Shown: positions 14,253-23,305, numbered from the stretch's first letter. The stretch: DNA of 27,179 nucleotides from Collinsella sp. AF02-46-1 (GCA_934876235.1 CAKXKM010000011.1:1-27179); one strand, 5' to 3'. Translations and numbers: made by a program. Notes: generated by a model not told the origin, from the letters alone.

Positions 14253-16511
14253 GCGCTACCGAGCGCGAGCATGTGATGCCACCGCGCCCATTGATGCCGT
14301 GGACGATGGTCCTTTGTGCCGGTTTGTGTGCGAGCTGTGGGTTGGCGCTTAACGTGGCGGCCGATGTGCTGCTGGGAGAGCGGGCGGCGCCCGTCACATT
14401 GCTTATGGCCATTCCCATTGCGGCTGCGGCGTGCATCGTATTAGCTCGGTCCTGTATGCGGCTTGTGCGGTGGAGACGATGGCTGTATGCCGCGGCTTTC
14501 GGCCTCGTGGCGGGAGCGGTCGTTTCCGCGGCTTGGGCAATAGGGGCGCTGCGTGCTTCGAGGGCGCTGGATAATCGGGCTGCGAGCAGTCTTGAGTTTG
14601 TTGTGTACGGCGACCCGTCCATCAATGACGGTGCGTACTCCTATACCTGCGATGCGTATGCGGGCGAAAAGCGTTTGGGTCAGGTGCGGCTGTCATGTGA
14701 TCGTGAGTTCGGCGCCGGTTCGCATGTACGTGGTATCGGTCGAATATCGCGCTTTGAGAACGATGCATATGGGCGCTCACGCGTGCTTCGGGGTGAGCTT
14801 CGAAAGGTTAAGGTCGTCCGGGTGGTATCGGTCGATAGGGGCTCTCTGAGGCCGTTGCTTTGGCTTCGAAACGAGCTCCTTGCCGTTATCGCGCCCGCGA
14901 CCGATCCGGCGCGCTCGCTCCCAGCCGGCGGGCGATTGGTTTTCGGTAACGGGCACCGCGCATCTCGTTGCCGTCTCGGGCAGCCATCTTGCCATCGTCG
15001 GGTTTGTGATTGAGAGCGCCCTGCAAAAGACGCGCCTCTCTCATGGGCTGCAGCGGGGGCTGTTGGTGCTGGCCCTCACTGCCTATGCCGTTTTTACGGG
15101 CGCTTCGCCCTCGGCCGTGCGCGCGTGCTGCATGGTGGCGGCGTCGCTTGTCGCCAACGGCGCCGGGCGTCGTCGGCATAGCCTCTCGGCTCTATTTTTG
15201 ACCATGGCAATTTTTGTGTTGCTCCGGCCGACAGTACTGTTCGAGATGGGTTTTCAGCTATCGTGCGCCAGTGTCTTTGCCATCCTTTGTTTTTGCCCCT
15301 ACGCCACCTACGCCTTGGGCGAGCTAGGCATGCCATCGGGTGTCGCCAGCGTTTTGTCTGTCACGCTTTGCTCGCAGCTCGCGACACTTCCCGTAACCAT
15401 TCCCGCATTCGGGACGTTTTCGCTCATTGCCCCGCTTGCAAATGCTGTGATCGGTCCGGTGATAAGCGTGCTGCTCACTGCATCGGTTGTGCTGGTGCCC
15501 TGCTCGCTTGTGCCGCTGTTGCGTCACGGGGCGCTCGTGGTGCCCATGATTGTCGCTCGCTGCGCCCTGTTCTTTGAGCAGCTCTTCGCTGCCGTTCCGG
15601 GCGCATCCGTGAGCGTGCCGCCCGATACGCCCTTGGTATACGTGGTGCCGTTTGCACTGGTGGTCGTCTTGGTCTGGTGGCCACGCCCCCGCGTGCGGTC
15701 CATGGCGGCGGGGCTGCTTTGCCTGATACTTGCAGCGGGTGTTCCGTATGTCTATTGGGATCGATGCGCACCGCCTTCGGTAACGGTCCTCGATGTTGGC
15801 CAGGCCGATGCGATTCTGGTTCGTCAGGGTAGCGCCGTGGCGCTCGTCGACTGTGGGCTCGATGAACACGTGGTGTCGGCGTTGGTTCGCAATAACGTCC
15901 ACCATATCGACGCCGTCTTCGTGACGCATTGGGACGAAGACCATTGGGGTGGTCTCCCCGATGTACTCGATCGGTTTTCGGTTGGAACCATTGCGGTCGC
16001 GGCGGATGCGCTTGACGGCGCGCCTGCTGAGGTCCTGAATCGCCCGGGTGTAACGTATCGGCAGGTGGCTCGCGGTGACACGGTCGATATCGGCGCATTT
16101 CGGGCTCGTGTGATGTGGCCGTTTGACACGGTGGATGGCGAGGGCAATGAGGACTCGCTTGTCTTGCTGCTTTCCTATCTCCAAGAAGGCAAGAGCCTGC
16201 GCGTGCTCCTTACTGGCGATGCCGAGCTCGACCAGGAGCGCGAGTTTGTGCAGGAGGTGGGGGATATCGACGTGCTCAAGCTGGGGCATCACGGCTCAAA
16301 AGTCTCGGTCGACGGGGACCTGCTGGACGCGCTTAAACCCGAGCTCTCCATCGCGAGCGCGGGCGAGGGCAACCGCTACGGGCATCCATCCGATGCCTGC
16401 GTTCAAGTCGTGCGCGAGGCCGGCGGCTCCTTTGCGTGCACCATAGAGCGAGGGGATATCACCGTCTTGCCGACGGCAACGGGTTTTGCCATGCGATGCC
16501 AGCGGCCGTGA
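14249..16511 (+). pseudogene. comEC: ComEC/Rec2 DNA uptake channel, split by a frame change
   Basis: The frame opened at ATG 14249 gives membrane helices at about 27-45, 52-67 and 78-100 and a ComEC-type N-terminal domain. Homology ends near L224 (14918-14920), and the frame runs into unrelated sequence until a stop at 15011-15013. From GAT 14934, another frame carries the rest without interruption to 16511. It begins FSVTGTAHLVAVSGSHLAIV, then continues with the membrane channel helices and a C-terminal metallo-beta-lactamase domain (VTVLDVGQADAILV, THWDEDHWGG, LLTGDAE, LGHHGSK). About 20 residues that normally precede the VSGSHL helix are also missing. A small out-of-frame deletion at 14921-14933 is therefore the simplest explanation, although a sequence error is possible. 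Intact ComEC transports single-stranded DNA across the membrane. Confidence 0.8.
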
Positions 16512-16519
16512 CGGCATTG

Positions 16520-16549
16520 TTGGCACGCGGATGTTCCGTGGGCTAGAAT
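16520..16549 (+). promoter_or_regulatory. Promoter of holA
   Basis: TTGGCA (16520-16525, 5 of 6 to the -35 consensus) and TAGAAT (16544-16549, 5 of 6 to -10) are 18 bases apart. This is the best classical promoter in the window. The holA start is 40 bases downstream. Confidence 0.65.
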
Positions 16550-16589
16550 GGCACGGTACAAACACGAGAGCCTGCGGGAGGGGAGCGCG

Positions 16590-17552
16590 ATGTCCGAAAC
16601 CGGTCTGCTGCCGGCATATCTGATCGTCGGTACCGACGGAGTCAAACGCGACCACGCCGTCTCGCGTATGAAGGCGCGTCTGGAAAAGACGGGCATGGTC
16701 GAGTTCAACCTCGACGAGCGCGATATGACCAAAGACCCCGATATAGAGTCGATTATCGGATCGCTCAACACCTTTCCCATGGGCAGCGAGTTTCGCCTGG
16801 TTATCCTTGACGGCTGCTCAAAACTTGCCAAAGCGATCTCCGAGCCGCTTGTCGAGTATCTGGCGAGTCCCAGCCCCACGACGGTTTGCCTCATAATCGC
16901 CGATTCGCTTGCCAAGAACACGCGCCTTTACAAGGCGATTGCCAAGATTGACAAGAAGGCCGTGATCGACTGTTCGGGCACCAAGCGCTGGGAGCTCCCG
17001 CGCCGCGTACAGCAGATGGCGACGCAGCACGGAAAGTCCATCTCGACGGCGGCCGCCGAGGAACTCGTTTCGCGCTCGGGCGAGAACACCCGCATGCTCG
17101 ATAACGACTTGGCCAAGCTCGCCCAGATGGTCGAGGCGCCTCAGATTGAGCTTGCCGATGTGGAGCGATGGATCGTGCGCACGGCCGAGGTCCAGCCCTG
17201 GGACTTTCTCAACGCGGTCTCGGCTCGTGATACGCGCCGTTCGCTTGAGCTCTTTGGGCTGCTGCCCGCCAAGAGCTATGTGTGGACCTACACGCTGCTG
17301 TGCGGGCGCATCCGCGAGCTTATCGTCGCCAAGGCGCTCGATGCTCGCGGACAGGGTCGTGAACTGGCCGCGACGCTCAAGCTTCAGGCCTGGCAGGTCA
17401 AAAATCACCTGACCTGGGCGCGTCGTTTTTCGATGGCGGAGCTCGTCGCTGCGCTCGAGGGCGCGGTCGATGTGGAGCTTGCACTGAAGGGTTCGGCCGA
17501 TTCTGAGACCGCGCTTTTGCTCTGGATTACGAACATCTTGAGAAAATCGTGA
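16590..17552 (+). CDS. holA: DNA polymerase III delta subunit
   Basis: The 320-residue clamp-loader subunit opens the beta sliding clamp. The N-terminal AAA+-like fold is recognised by PAYLIVGTDGVKRDHAVSRM, FPMGSEFRLVIL and KKAVIDCSGTKRWELPRRV. The C-terminal collar domain contains WDFLNAVSARDTRRSLEL and LLLWITNILRK. The chosen ATG 16590 follows GGGAGGGGAG; an in-frame ATG at 16548 overlaps the -10 box and is rejected. The order comEA-comEC-holA-rpsT-lepA is widely conserved in Gram-positive bacteria. Confidence 0.93.
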   Translation: MSETGLLPAYLIVGTDGVKRDHAVSRMKARLEKTGMVEFNLDERDMTKDPDIESIIGSLNTFPMGSEFRLVILDGCSKLAKAISEPLVEYLASPSPTTVCLIIADSLAKNTRLYKAIAKIDKKAVIDCSGTKRWELPRRVQQMATQHGKSISTAAAEELVSRSGENTRMLDNDLAKLAQMVEAPQIELADVERWIVRTAEVQPWDFLNAVSARDTRRSLELFGLLPAKSYVWTYTLLCGRIRELIVAKALDARGQGRELAATLKLQAWQVKNHLTWARRFSMAELVAALEGAVDVELALKGSADSETALLLWITNILRKS

Positions 17553-17601
17553 TGATACCTGCCTATTTGACAAATTCGTTCTATCTCTTTGAGGGGGAGC
17601 G

Positions 17602-17610
17602 TGCTATAGT
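17602..17610 (+). promoter_or_regulatory. Extended -10 promoter of rpsT
   Basis: TGCTATAGT lies 75 bases before the rpsT GTG and is identical to the rpmB promoter nine-mer. A perfect TTGACA is at 17567-17572, but the spacing of 32 bp is too long for it to serve this -10. Confidence 0.55.
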
Positions 17611-17685
17611 AGGCGCTTGCATGACCTCACCGTGTCTCAGAGGTGTCATACATTTTTTGCAAGGAACTCGAAAGGAACTCCAGAA

Positions 17686-17952
17686 GTGGCAAACATCAAG
17701 TCTCAGAAGAAGCGTATCCGCACCAATGAGGCAGCTCGCATGCGTAACAAGGCTGTCAAGTCCGAGCTCAAGACGCTGACCAAGCATGTTCAGTCCGCCG
17801 TCGCCGAGGGTGACGCCGAGAAGGCCCAGGCTGCCCTCAAGACCGTCACCAAGCGTCTCGACATGGCTGCCGCCAAGCATGTTATCCACAAGAACCAGGC
17901 TTCCAACCGCAAGTCCGGTCTTGCCAAGCTCGTGAACAGCATCAACGCCTAA
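17686..17952 (+). CDS. rpsT: Small ribosomal subunit protein bS20
   Basis: The 88-residue basic helical protein begins (M)ANIKSQKKRIRTNEAARMRN and ends RKSGLAKLVNSINA, the standard S20 pattern. It binds 16S rRNA early in 30S assembly. The GTG start at 17686 is placed by homology, and AAGGAAC lies about ten bases upstream; a longer in-frame ATG at 17617 is not homologous. GTG or UUG starts on rpsT are known in E. coli, where they take part in autoregulation of S20. It is separated from lepA by a strong terminator. Confidence 0.95.
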   Translation: MANIKSQKKRIRTNEAARMRNKAVKSELKTLTKHVQSAVAEGDAEKAQAALKTVTKRLDMAAAKHVIHKNQASNRKSGLAKLVNSINA

Positions 17953-17986
17953 GTTGTAAATTTCACACCACACAGATTACGCGCAT

Positions 17987-18023
17987 AAATGGAGCCTGTT
18001 TTATGGAACAGGCTCCATTTTTT
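17987..18023 (+). terminator. Rho-independent terminator of rpsT
   Basis: A perfect 12-bp stem, ATGGAGCCTGTT (17989-18000) with AACAGGCTCCAT (18007-18018), is extended by two A-T pairs and encloses a 6-nt loop. It ends in six T (18018-18023). It lies only 25 bases before the lepA start. Confidence 0.92.
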
Positions 18024-18026
18024 GTA

Positions 18027-18041
18027 CCGCTCGGGTAAGAT
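18027..18041 (+). promoter_or_regulatory. Promoter of lepA giving a probable leaderless mRNA
   Basis: CCGCTCGGGTAAGAT places a -10 box TAAGAT (18036-18041) only seven bases before the lepA ATG at 18049. Transcription would start at or next to the start codon. The same 15-mer with two changes precedes the dnaJ-like gene at 22145-22159. No -35 box is evident. Confidence 0.5.
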
Positions 18042-18048
18042 AGTCCGC

Positions 18049-19860
18049 ATGAATACTTCAATTGACATTTCCCACATCCGCAACTTCTCGATCGTTGCGC
18101 ACATCGACCATGGCAAGTCCACGATCAGTGACCGCATCCTCGAGCTCACCCATACCGTCGACGAGCGCGACATGGAGTCGCAGCTGCTCGACACCATGGA
18201 TATCGAGCGCGAGCGCGGCATCACGATCAAGTCCAATGCCGTTCGCGTCTCCTATGACGCCGACGATGGCGAGACGTATCAGTTCAACCTGATCGATACG
18301 CCGGGCCACGTGGACTTTACCTACGAGGTCTCGCGCTCGCTGGCCGCCTGCGAGGGCGCGGTGCTCGTCGTCGACGCCACGCAGGGCGTCGAGGCGCAGA
18401 CCGTCTCCAACGCGACGCTCGCCATGAACGCCAACCTGGATATCGTGCCCGCTATCAACAAGATCGACCTGCCATCGGCACACCCCGACGAGGTTAAGAC
18501 CGAGATCGAGGATGACCTGGCGATTCCTGCCGACGATGCCGTATGCGTATCGGGCAAGACCGCCGAGGGTATCCATGATCTGCTGGAGGCCATCGTCTTT
18601 TTGATCTCACCGCCCAAGGGCGATGCGAACGCGCCGCTCAAGGCGCTCATCTTGGATTCGTATTTCGATGAGTACCGCGGCGTCGTTGCCACGGTCCGTG
18701 TCTTTGACGGCTCCATCAAGAAGGGCGATACCCTGCTTATGATGCAGGCGGAAGGTGACTTTTTGGTCGACGGCGTGGGCGTCAAGCGTCCTGCCGAGAC
18801 CCCGGTCGACGCACTGACAGTCGGCGAGGTCGGCTACGTGGTCACGGGCCTGAAGGACCCCGAGGCCGTGCACGTGGGCGATACCCTCACGTGGGCGTCG
18901 AATCCCTGCCCTGAGCCGCTTCCGGGTTACCGCGAGGCCAAGCCCATGGTCTACACGGGCCTGTTCCCGATCGACAACAAGGATTACGAGAATCTGCGCG
19001 ACGCTCTCGATAAGCTGCACGTCAACGACCCTTCGTTGGTGTGGGAGCCCGAGACCTCGGTGGCGCTCGGCTTTGGTTTCCGCGTGGGCTTTCTGGGCCT
19101 GCTGCATATGGAGGTCGTCAAGGAGCGCCTGGAACGCGAGTTCAATCTGGACCTGATTGCCACGAGCCCTTCGGTGGACTATCACGTCTACAAGACCGAC
19201 GGTGAGATGATTGATGTCCGCAGCCCGCAGGATCTGCCCGAGGCTACGCGCATCGAGCGCATCGAGGAGCCCTACCTCAAGGCCAAGATTATCTGCCCGC
19301 CCGAGTATACGGGTGCCGTCATGCAGCTCGCTATCGAGCACCGCGGCATTACGACCGACATGATCCATCTCACGAGCAAATCGGTCGAGATGCGCTTTGA
19401 CATGCCGCTTGCCGAGCTCATCCTGGACTTCTTTGACCAGCTCAAGAGCCGCACCAAGGGCTATGCCTCGCTCGACTATGAGTTCAACGAGTATCGTCCC
19501 TCCGAGCTCGTCAAGCTCGATATTCTGCTTTCTGGTGACGAGGTGGACGCGCTTTCGTTTATCGTGCACAAGGACAAGGCCTATGGCCTGGCCCGCGGCC
19601 TGTGCGACAAGCTCAAGGAAATCATCCCGCGCCAGCTGTTCGAGGTGCCCATCCAGGGTGCCATCGGCAACAAGATCATCGCCCGCTCCACCGTCAAGGC
19701 GCGGCGCAAGGACGTTTTGGCCAAGTGCTATGGCGGCGATATCTCGCGTAAGCGCAAGCTGCTCGAGAAGCAGAAAGAGGGCAAGAAGCGCATGAAGGCC
19801 ATCGGTTCGGTCGAGGTTCCGCAGGAGGCCTTTATGGCGATCCTTAAGGTGGACGAGTAG
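18049..19860 (+). CDS. lepA: Elongation factor 4 (LepA) GTPase
   Basis: The 603-residue ribosome-associated GTPase acts in translation and ribosome maturation. The G1 motif is AHIDHGKS (17-24), the switch region is RERGITIKS, G3 is DTPGHVDF and G4 is NKID. The LepA-specific C-terminal domain is seen as KARRKDVLAKCYGGDISRKR and GSVEVPQEAFMAIL. It lacks the EF-G domain IV. ATG 18049 is chosen by homology; an in-frame ATG at 17989 lies in the terminator stem of rpsT. No SD is found between the -10 box and the ATG. dusB follows after four bases. Confidence 0.96.
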   Translation: MNTSIDISHIRNFSIVAHIDHGKSTISDRILELTHTVDERDMESQLLDTMDIERERGITIKSNAVRVSYDADDGETYQFNLIDTPGHVDFTYEVSRSLAACEGAVLVVDATQGVEAQTVSNATLAMNANLDIVPAINKIDLPSAHPDEVKTEIEDDLAIPADDAVCVSGKTAEGIHDLLEAIVFLISPPKGDANAPLKALILDSYFDEYRGVVATVRVFDGSIKKGDTLLMMQAEGDFLVDGVGVKRPAETPVDALTVGEVGYVVTGLKDPEAVHVGDTLTWASNPCPEPLPGYREAKPMVYTGLFPIDNKDYENLRDALDKLHVNDPSLVWEPETSVALGFGFRVGFLGLLHMEVVKERLEREFNLDLIATSPSVDYHVYKTDGEMIDVRSPQDLPEATRIERIEEPYLKAKIICPPEYTGAVMQLAIEHRGITTDMIHLTSKSVEMRFDMPLAELILDFFDQLKSRTKGYASLDYEFNEYRPSELVKLDILLSGDEVDALSFIVHKDKAYGLARGLCDKLKEIIPRQLFEVPIQGAIGNKIIARSTVKARRKDVLAKCYGGDISRKRKLLEKQKEGKKRMKAIGSVEVPQEAFMAILKVDE

Positions 19861-19864
19861 GTCC

Positions 19865-20908
19865 ATGGCGCTTTCTGAATACAGTAAGCGGCTGCTGGGC
19901 GCCTATGCCGAGCAGCCGTTCCTTATGGCTCCCATGGCCGGTGTGACCGATCCTGCCTACCGCATCATGTGCCGCCGCCGCGGTGCCCATCTTGCCTACA
20001 GCGAAATGGTGAGCGTGGCGGGTCTTGCCTATGCCAGCAACAAGACCTGGCGCCTGGTGCTACCGGCCGACGAGGAGCAGCAGATTTGCGTGCAGCTCTT
20101 TGGCTCCAAGCCCGATCAGTTTGCGAGTGCCGTCGCTGCCGTCGAGGAGCGCGTGGGCGATCGCCTGTCATTGATTGATATCAACATGGCCTGTCCGGCT
20201 CGCAAGGTCGTTACCAAGGGCGAGGGCTCGGCGCTTATGCGCACGCCTGACCTGGCCGAGAAGATCGTTGAGGCGGCGGTGGGCGCGGCGCACGTGCCCG
20301 TGACCGTAAAGATTCGCAAGGGCTTTTACGCCGAAGACCGTAATGCCGCGACGTTTGCCCAGATGCTTGAGGGTGCAGGGGCTGCCGCAGTCGCCGTACA
20401 TGGTCGCTGTGCCACGCAGCTCTATACGGGCCAGGCCGATTGGTCGGTCGTCGATGAGGTGGCCGACGCCGTCGAGATTCCCGTTATCGGTTCGGGCGAC
20501 GTGTTCTGCGCCGAGGATGCCGCGGAGCATCTGCGCAACTCCGGCGCCAGCGCCGTGTTCATCGCGCGCGGTATCTATGGCAATCCCTGGGTGTTCGGCG
20601 ATGCCTGCGCCCTTGCGCTCGATGGCGCGCCGGTACCGGTACGTAGCTCGGTCGAGCGCCTGGATGCCCTGCGCGAGCACCTGACGCTCACGCACGAGCT
20701 GTTGCCGCTCATGTCGCGTGCCCGTACGTACGCAAGCTGGTATCTAAAGGGGATGCCTCATGCTGCGGCCTGGCGCGCCCAAGTGGTGCGTTGCTCCACG
20801 TACGAGGAGTTCATGGCATTGGTCGATGATATCGAGCGTGATGTGGTGGCCTGCGAGGCCGCACTTGCCGCCGGCGAGTCGGTGCCCGCTCATCCGCTGG
20901 AGGCCTAA
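19865..20908 (+). CDS. dusB: tRNA-dihydrouridine synthase (DusB family)
   Basis: The 347-residue FMN enzyme reduces uridines in the tRNA D-loop. APMAGVTDPAYR (22-33) starts the TIM barrel. C110 in NMACPARKVVTKGEGSALM is the catalytic acid cysteine. The barrel end PVIGSGDVFCAEDA and IARGIYGNPWVF binds FMN phosphate. The C-terminal helical domain reads RTYASWYLKGMPHAAAWR, matching the Dus tRNA-binding domain. It starts four bases after lepA and ends two bases before hemW, so the three genes are probably one transcript. Confidence 0.92.
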   Translation: MALSEYSKRLLGAYAEQPFLMAPMAGVTDPAYRIMCRRRGAHLAYSEMVSVAGLAYASNKTWRLVLPADEEQQICVQLFGSKPDQFASAVAAVEERVGDRLSLIDINMACPARKVVTKGEGSALMRTPDLAEKIVEAAVGAAHVPVTVKIRKGFYAEDRNAATFAQMLEGAGAAAVAVHGRCATQLYTGQADWSVVDEVADAVEIPVIGSGDVFCAEDAAEHLRNSGASAVFIARGIYGNPWVFGDACALALDGAPVPVRSSVERLDALREHLTLTHELLPLMSRARTYASWYLKGMPHAAAWRAQVVRCSTYEEFMALVDDIERDVVACEAALAAGESVPAHPLEA

Positions 20909-20910
20909 CG

Positions 20911-22143
20911 GTGGCCGTTACCGCGCTGTACGTGCATGTGCCGTTTTGCGCCCAAAAGTGCCGGTACTGCGACTTTGACTCTCGCAGTTTTGCTCCGTGC
21001 GACCTGAGCGCTGCACTCGATGCCTATTTTGAGCCGTTGCATGCGCGCCTCGATGCCTTTGGCGACGCAGGCGTGCTTGCACAGATCCGCACCGTCTATG
21101 TTGGCGGCGGCACTCCGTCGCTGGCGGGAGAGCGTCTGGTGGAGCTTGTCCGGCGTATTTGCATGTGGTGCAAGCCCGTTGAGTTTACCTGCGAGGCCAA
21201 TCCTGAGTCGTTGACTTCGCAGCTTGCCGCGGCGCTTGCCGGGGTGGGCGTTACGCGCATTTCTCTGGGAGTCCAAACCCTCGACAACGCCGAGCTTGCC
21301 GCGATTGGCCGTATCCACGATTCGCACCGCGCCCTTGCAGCCATCGCCGCGGTGAGGGACGCTGGGCTCGATGTGTCCTGCGACCTGATGTGCGGACTTC
21401 CCGGGCAGACTGCCGTAAGCTGGCAGCGCACGCTCGATGGCGTGTTGGCGGCGGCGCCGCATCATGTATCGGTGTACCCCCTCACGCTCGAGGAGGGCAC
21501 GCCGCTCTACCGCATGGCGTGTCGCGACGAGTCGCTCGAGCCCGACGAGGATTTTCAGGCTGCATGCATGGACGCGGCGCGTGAACGCCTGGGTGCGGCC
21601 GGCTATCACCCGTATGAGGTGGCAAGCTACGCGCTCGACGGCCATGAGTGCGCCCACAACATTGCCTATTGGACCGGACAGGGCTATCTGGGCTTGGGTC
21701 GCTCTGCCGCCGGTATGCTCGACGCCGAGGATTTCGATCGCTTGGCCGGGTTGTTTCCCGACGTGCCCGCTCGCGGCGATGCGTACCGCGTGCGCTTGGT
21801 GCAACGTGACGATGATGCGACGACGTTTGATGCCGAGTATCTGTCGCAACGTGAGGCTGCAGCCGAGGATTTGATGCTCGCCTGTCGTATGACGCGTGGC
21901 ATTGGGCCCGACCTGTTGGTTCGCGCGTCTCGTGTCATCCCTGCCGATGAACTGGCAGCGGCTTGTGATCGCGCTCTTGAGCTTGGGCTTGCCACTTGGG
22001 TGCCCGAGCACGGTGATACCCATGCGGGGCCTATCGCCTCTGTCGATGTCATCGCTGGCCGCACCTGTGCCCGTCTGGCGCCGACCCATCTGGGCTGGCT
22101 CGATGGAAATGTGCTGTTCGAGCTGTTTTGGGGTCTAGCTTAG
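20911..22143 (+). CDS. hemW: HemW: heme chaperone-type radical SAM protein
   Basis: The 410-residue radical SAM protein is related to coproporphyrinogen dehydrogenase HemN but belongs to the HemW (YggW) group, which binds heme and delivers it to respiratory enzymes. The cluster motif is C13-x3-C17-x2-C20 in VPFCAQKCRYCDFDS. YVGGGTPS, CEANPESL, SLGVQTLD and DLMCGLPGQT are family signatures. The HemN-specific extra cysteine and long N-terminus are absent, so oxidase activity is unlikely. GTG 20911 follows GGAGG at 20899-20903. The position after lepA is conserved in Gram-positive genomes. Confidence 0.9.
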   Translation: MAVTALYVHVPFCAQKCRYCDFDSRSFAPCDLSAALDAYFEPLHARLDAFGDAGVLAQIRTVYVGGGTPSLAGERLVELVRRICMWCKPVEFTCEANPESLTSQLAAALAGVGVTRISLGVQTLDNAELAAIGRIHDSHRALAAIAAVRDAGLDVSCDLMCGLPGQTAVSWQRTLDGVLAAAPHHVSVYPLTLEEGTPLYRMACRDESLEPDEDFQAACMDAARERLGAAGYHPYEVASYALDGHECAHNIAYWTGQGYLGLGRSAAGMLDAEDFDRLAGLFPDVPARGDAYRVRLVQRDDDATTFDAEYLSQREAAAEDLMLACRMTRGIGPDLLVRASRVIPADELAAACDRALELGLATWVPEHGDTHAGPIASVDVIAGRTCARLAPTHLGWLDGNVLFELFWGLA

Positions 22144-22144
22144 G

Positions 22145-22159
22145 CCGCTCGGGTAGAAT
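22145..22159 (+). promoter_or_regulatory. Promoter of the dnaJ-like gene
   Basis: CCGCTCGGGTAGAAT, with -10 TAGAAT at 22154-22159, lies right after the hemW stop and 42 bases before the next ATG. It differs from the lepA box (18027-18041) at two positions. No good -35 box is present. Confidence 0.5.
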
Positions 22160-22201
22160 TACCGCAATATATACGCTGCTGTGAGCAGGAGGTTGCCGCG
22201 C

Positions 22202-23305
22202 ATGGCGACGATGAATGAAAAAGATTACTACGAGATTTTGGGTGTCTCCAAGGACGCCACCTCGCGTGATATACAAAAAGCCTTCCAGCAAAAGGCACGC
22301 AAGCTCCATCCTGACGTCAACAAAGAGCCGGATGCCGAGGAAAAGTTCAAAGAGGTTTCCGAGGCCTACGCTGTGCTTTCGGATGAGCAGAAGCGTGCGC
22401 GCTATGACGCCATGCGTTCGGGTAATCCCTTCGCCGGCGCTCCCACGGCTTCGCCCTATGGCGGCGGCTACGCCGGCAGCGCGGGCTATGGTAATCCCTT
22501 TGAGGGCGGCTTTCCCTTTGGTGGCGCCTGGGGTCAGCCGCGTCGCGGGCAGGCTGCCTATAATCCCGAGAACGGCGCCAACGTGGTCGTCGATATTAAG
22601 CTCGACGCCAAGGAGGCCAAGGGCGGTGCCCGCAAGACCGTCCGCTATACGCGCTTCGATACCTGTGGCCACTGTGGCGGCTCGGGTTCTGTTTCGTCCG
22701 AGCATGCACATACCTGTCCGAGCTGCGGCGGTCGCGGCCACATCGACGTCGACCTGTCCTTCCTGTTTGGTGCCGGCACGTTTCAGTCGGTCTGCCCAGA
22801 GTGCGGCGGTTCCGGTAAGGTCGTCGCCGACCCCTGCCCCGATTGCGGCGGCAGCGGGCGAACCCGTGTGACCTCCGAGCAGACGATTGAGTTTCCTGCC
22901 GGTACGCACGATGGCGACGAGGTCCGTATTAGCGGCATGGGTCACGCCGGCACCAACGGTGCCTCGGGTGGCGATTTGGTCGGTCGCGCCCATGTTGAGG
23001 CCGAGCGTCTGGAAGGCAAGGCCCGTACCGGTTTTTACCTGATGGGCATCGTGGCGCCGTTTTTGGTGCTGTCGGCCATCTCGGGCGTGTTCTCGGCCTT
23101 TGCCGTGATGTGCTTTATTCCGTTTGCCATGGGCCTGTTCATGGTGCTCTCGGACGGCGTACTGCATCGTAGCCTGCTGTGGTGGAAGCGCGGCGCGATG
23201 CAGTTTGCCAATGGTTTTGCCAACGGATTTATGTTTGCGCTCGTGTCGGTTTGGTTTGCGAGCTGCTCGCAGCGTGCCATGCTTTCGCCCTACGCAATGC
23301 AATAA
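22202..23305 (+). CDS. DnaJ-like co-chaperone with zinc fingers and C-terminal membrane segments
   Basis: A 367-residue protein with an unusual layout. The J domain (5-70) has HPD at 36-38, so it should stimulate an Hsp70 ATPase. A Gly/Phe-rich linker follows (73-112), then four CxxCGGxG zinc-finger repeats (C155/C158, C172/C175, C198/C201, C212/C215). Only a stub of the client-binding region remains (about 226-267, FPAGTHDGDEVRISGMGHAG). The rest is replaced by hydrophobic segments at about 279-300, 300-316 and 335-354, predicting membrane insertion with the J domain in the cytosol. ATG 22202 follows GGAGG (22188-22192); a GTG at 22181 precedes that SD and is rejected. It precedes a full-length dnaJ. 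The domain combination is not one I recognise as a named family. Confidence 0.88.
   Translation: MATMNEKDYYEILGVSKDATSRDIQKAFQQKARKLHPDVNKEPDAEEKFKEVSEAYAVLSDEQKRARYDAMRSGNPFAGAPTASPYGGGYAGSAGYGNPFEGGFPFGGAWGQPRRGQAAYNPENGANVVVDIKLDAKEAKGGARKTVRYTRFDTCGHCGGSGSVSSEHAHTCPSCGGRGHIDVDLSFLFGAGTFQSVCPECGGSGKVVADPCPDCGGSGRTRVTSEQTIEFPAGTHDGDEVRISGMGHAGTNGASGGDLVGRAHVEAERLEGKARTGFYLMGIVAPFLVLSAISGVFSAFAVMCFIPFAMGLFMVLSDGVLHRSLLWWKRGAMQFANGFANGFMFALVSVWFASCSQRAMLSPYAMQ

Noticed and set aside
17567..17572. Perfect TTGACA as -35 box of rpsT
   Set aside because: The distance to TATAGT at 17605 is 32 bp, and no -10 box lies 16-18 bp downstream of it.
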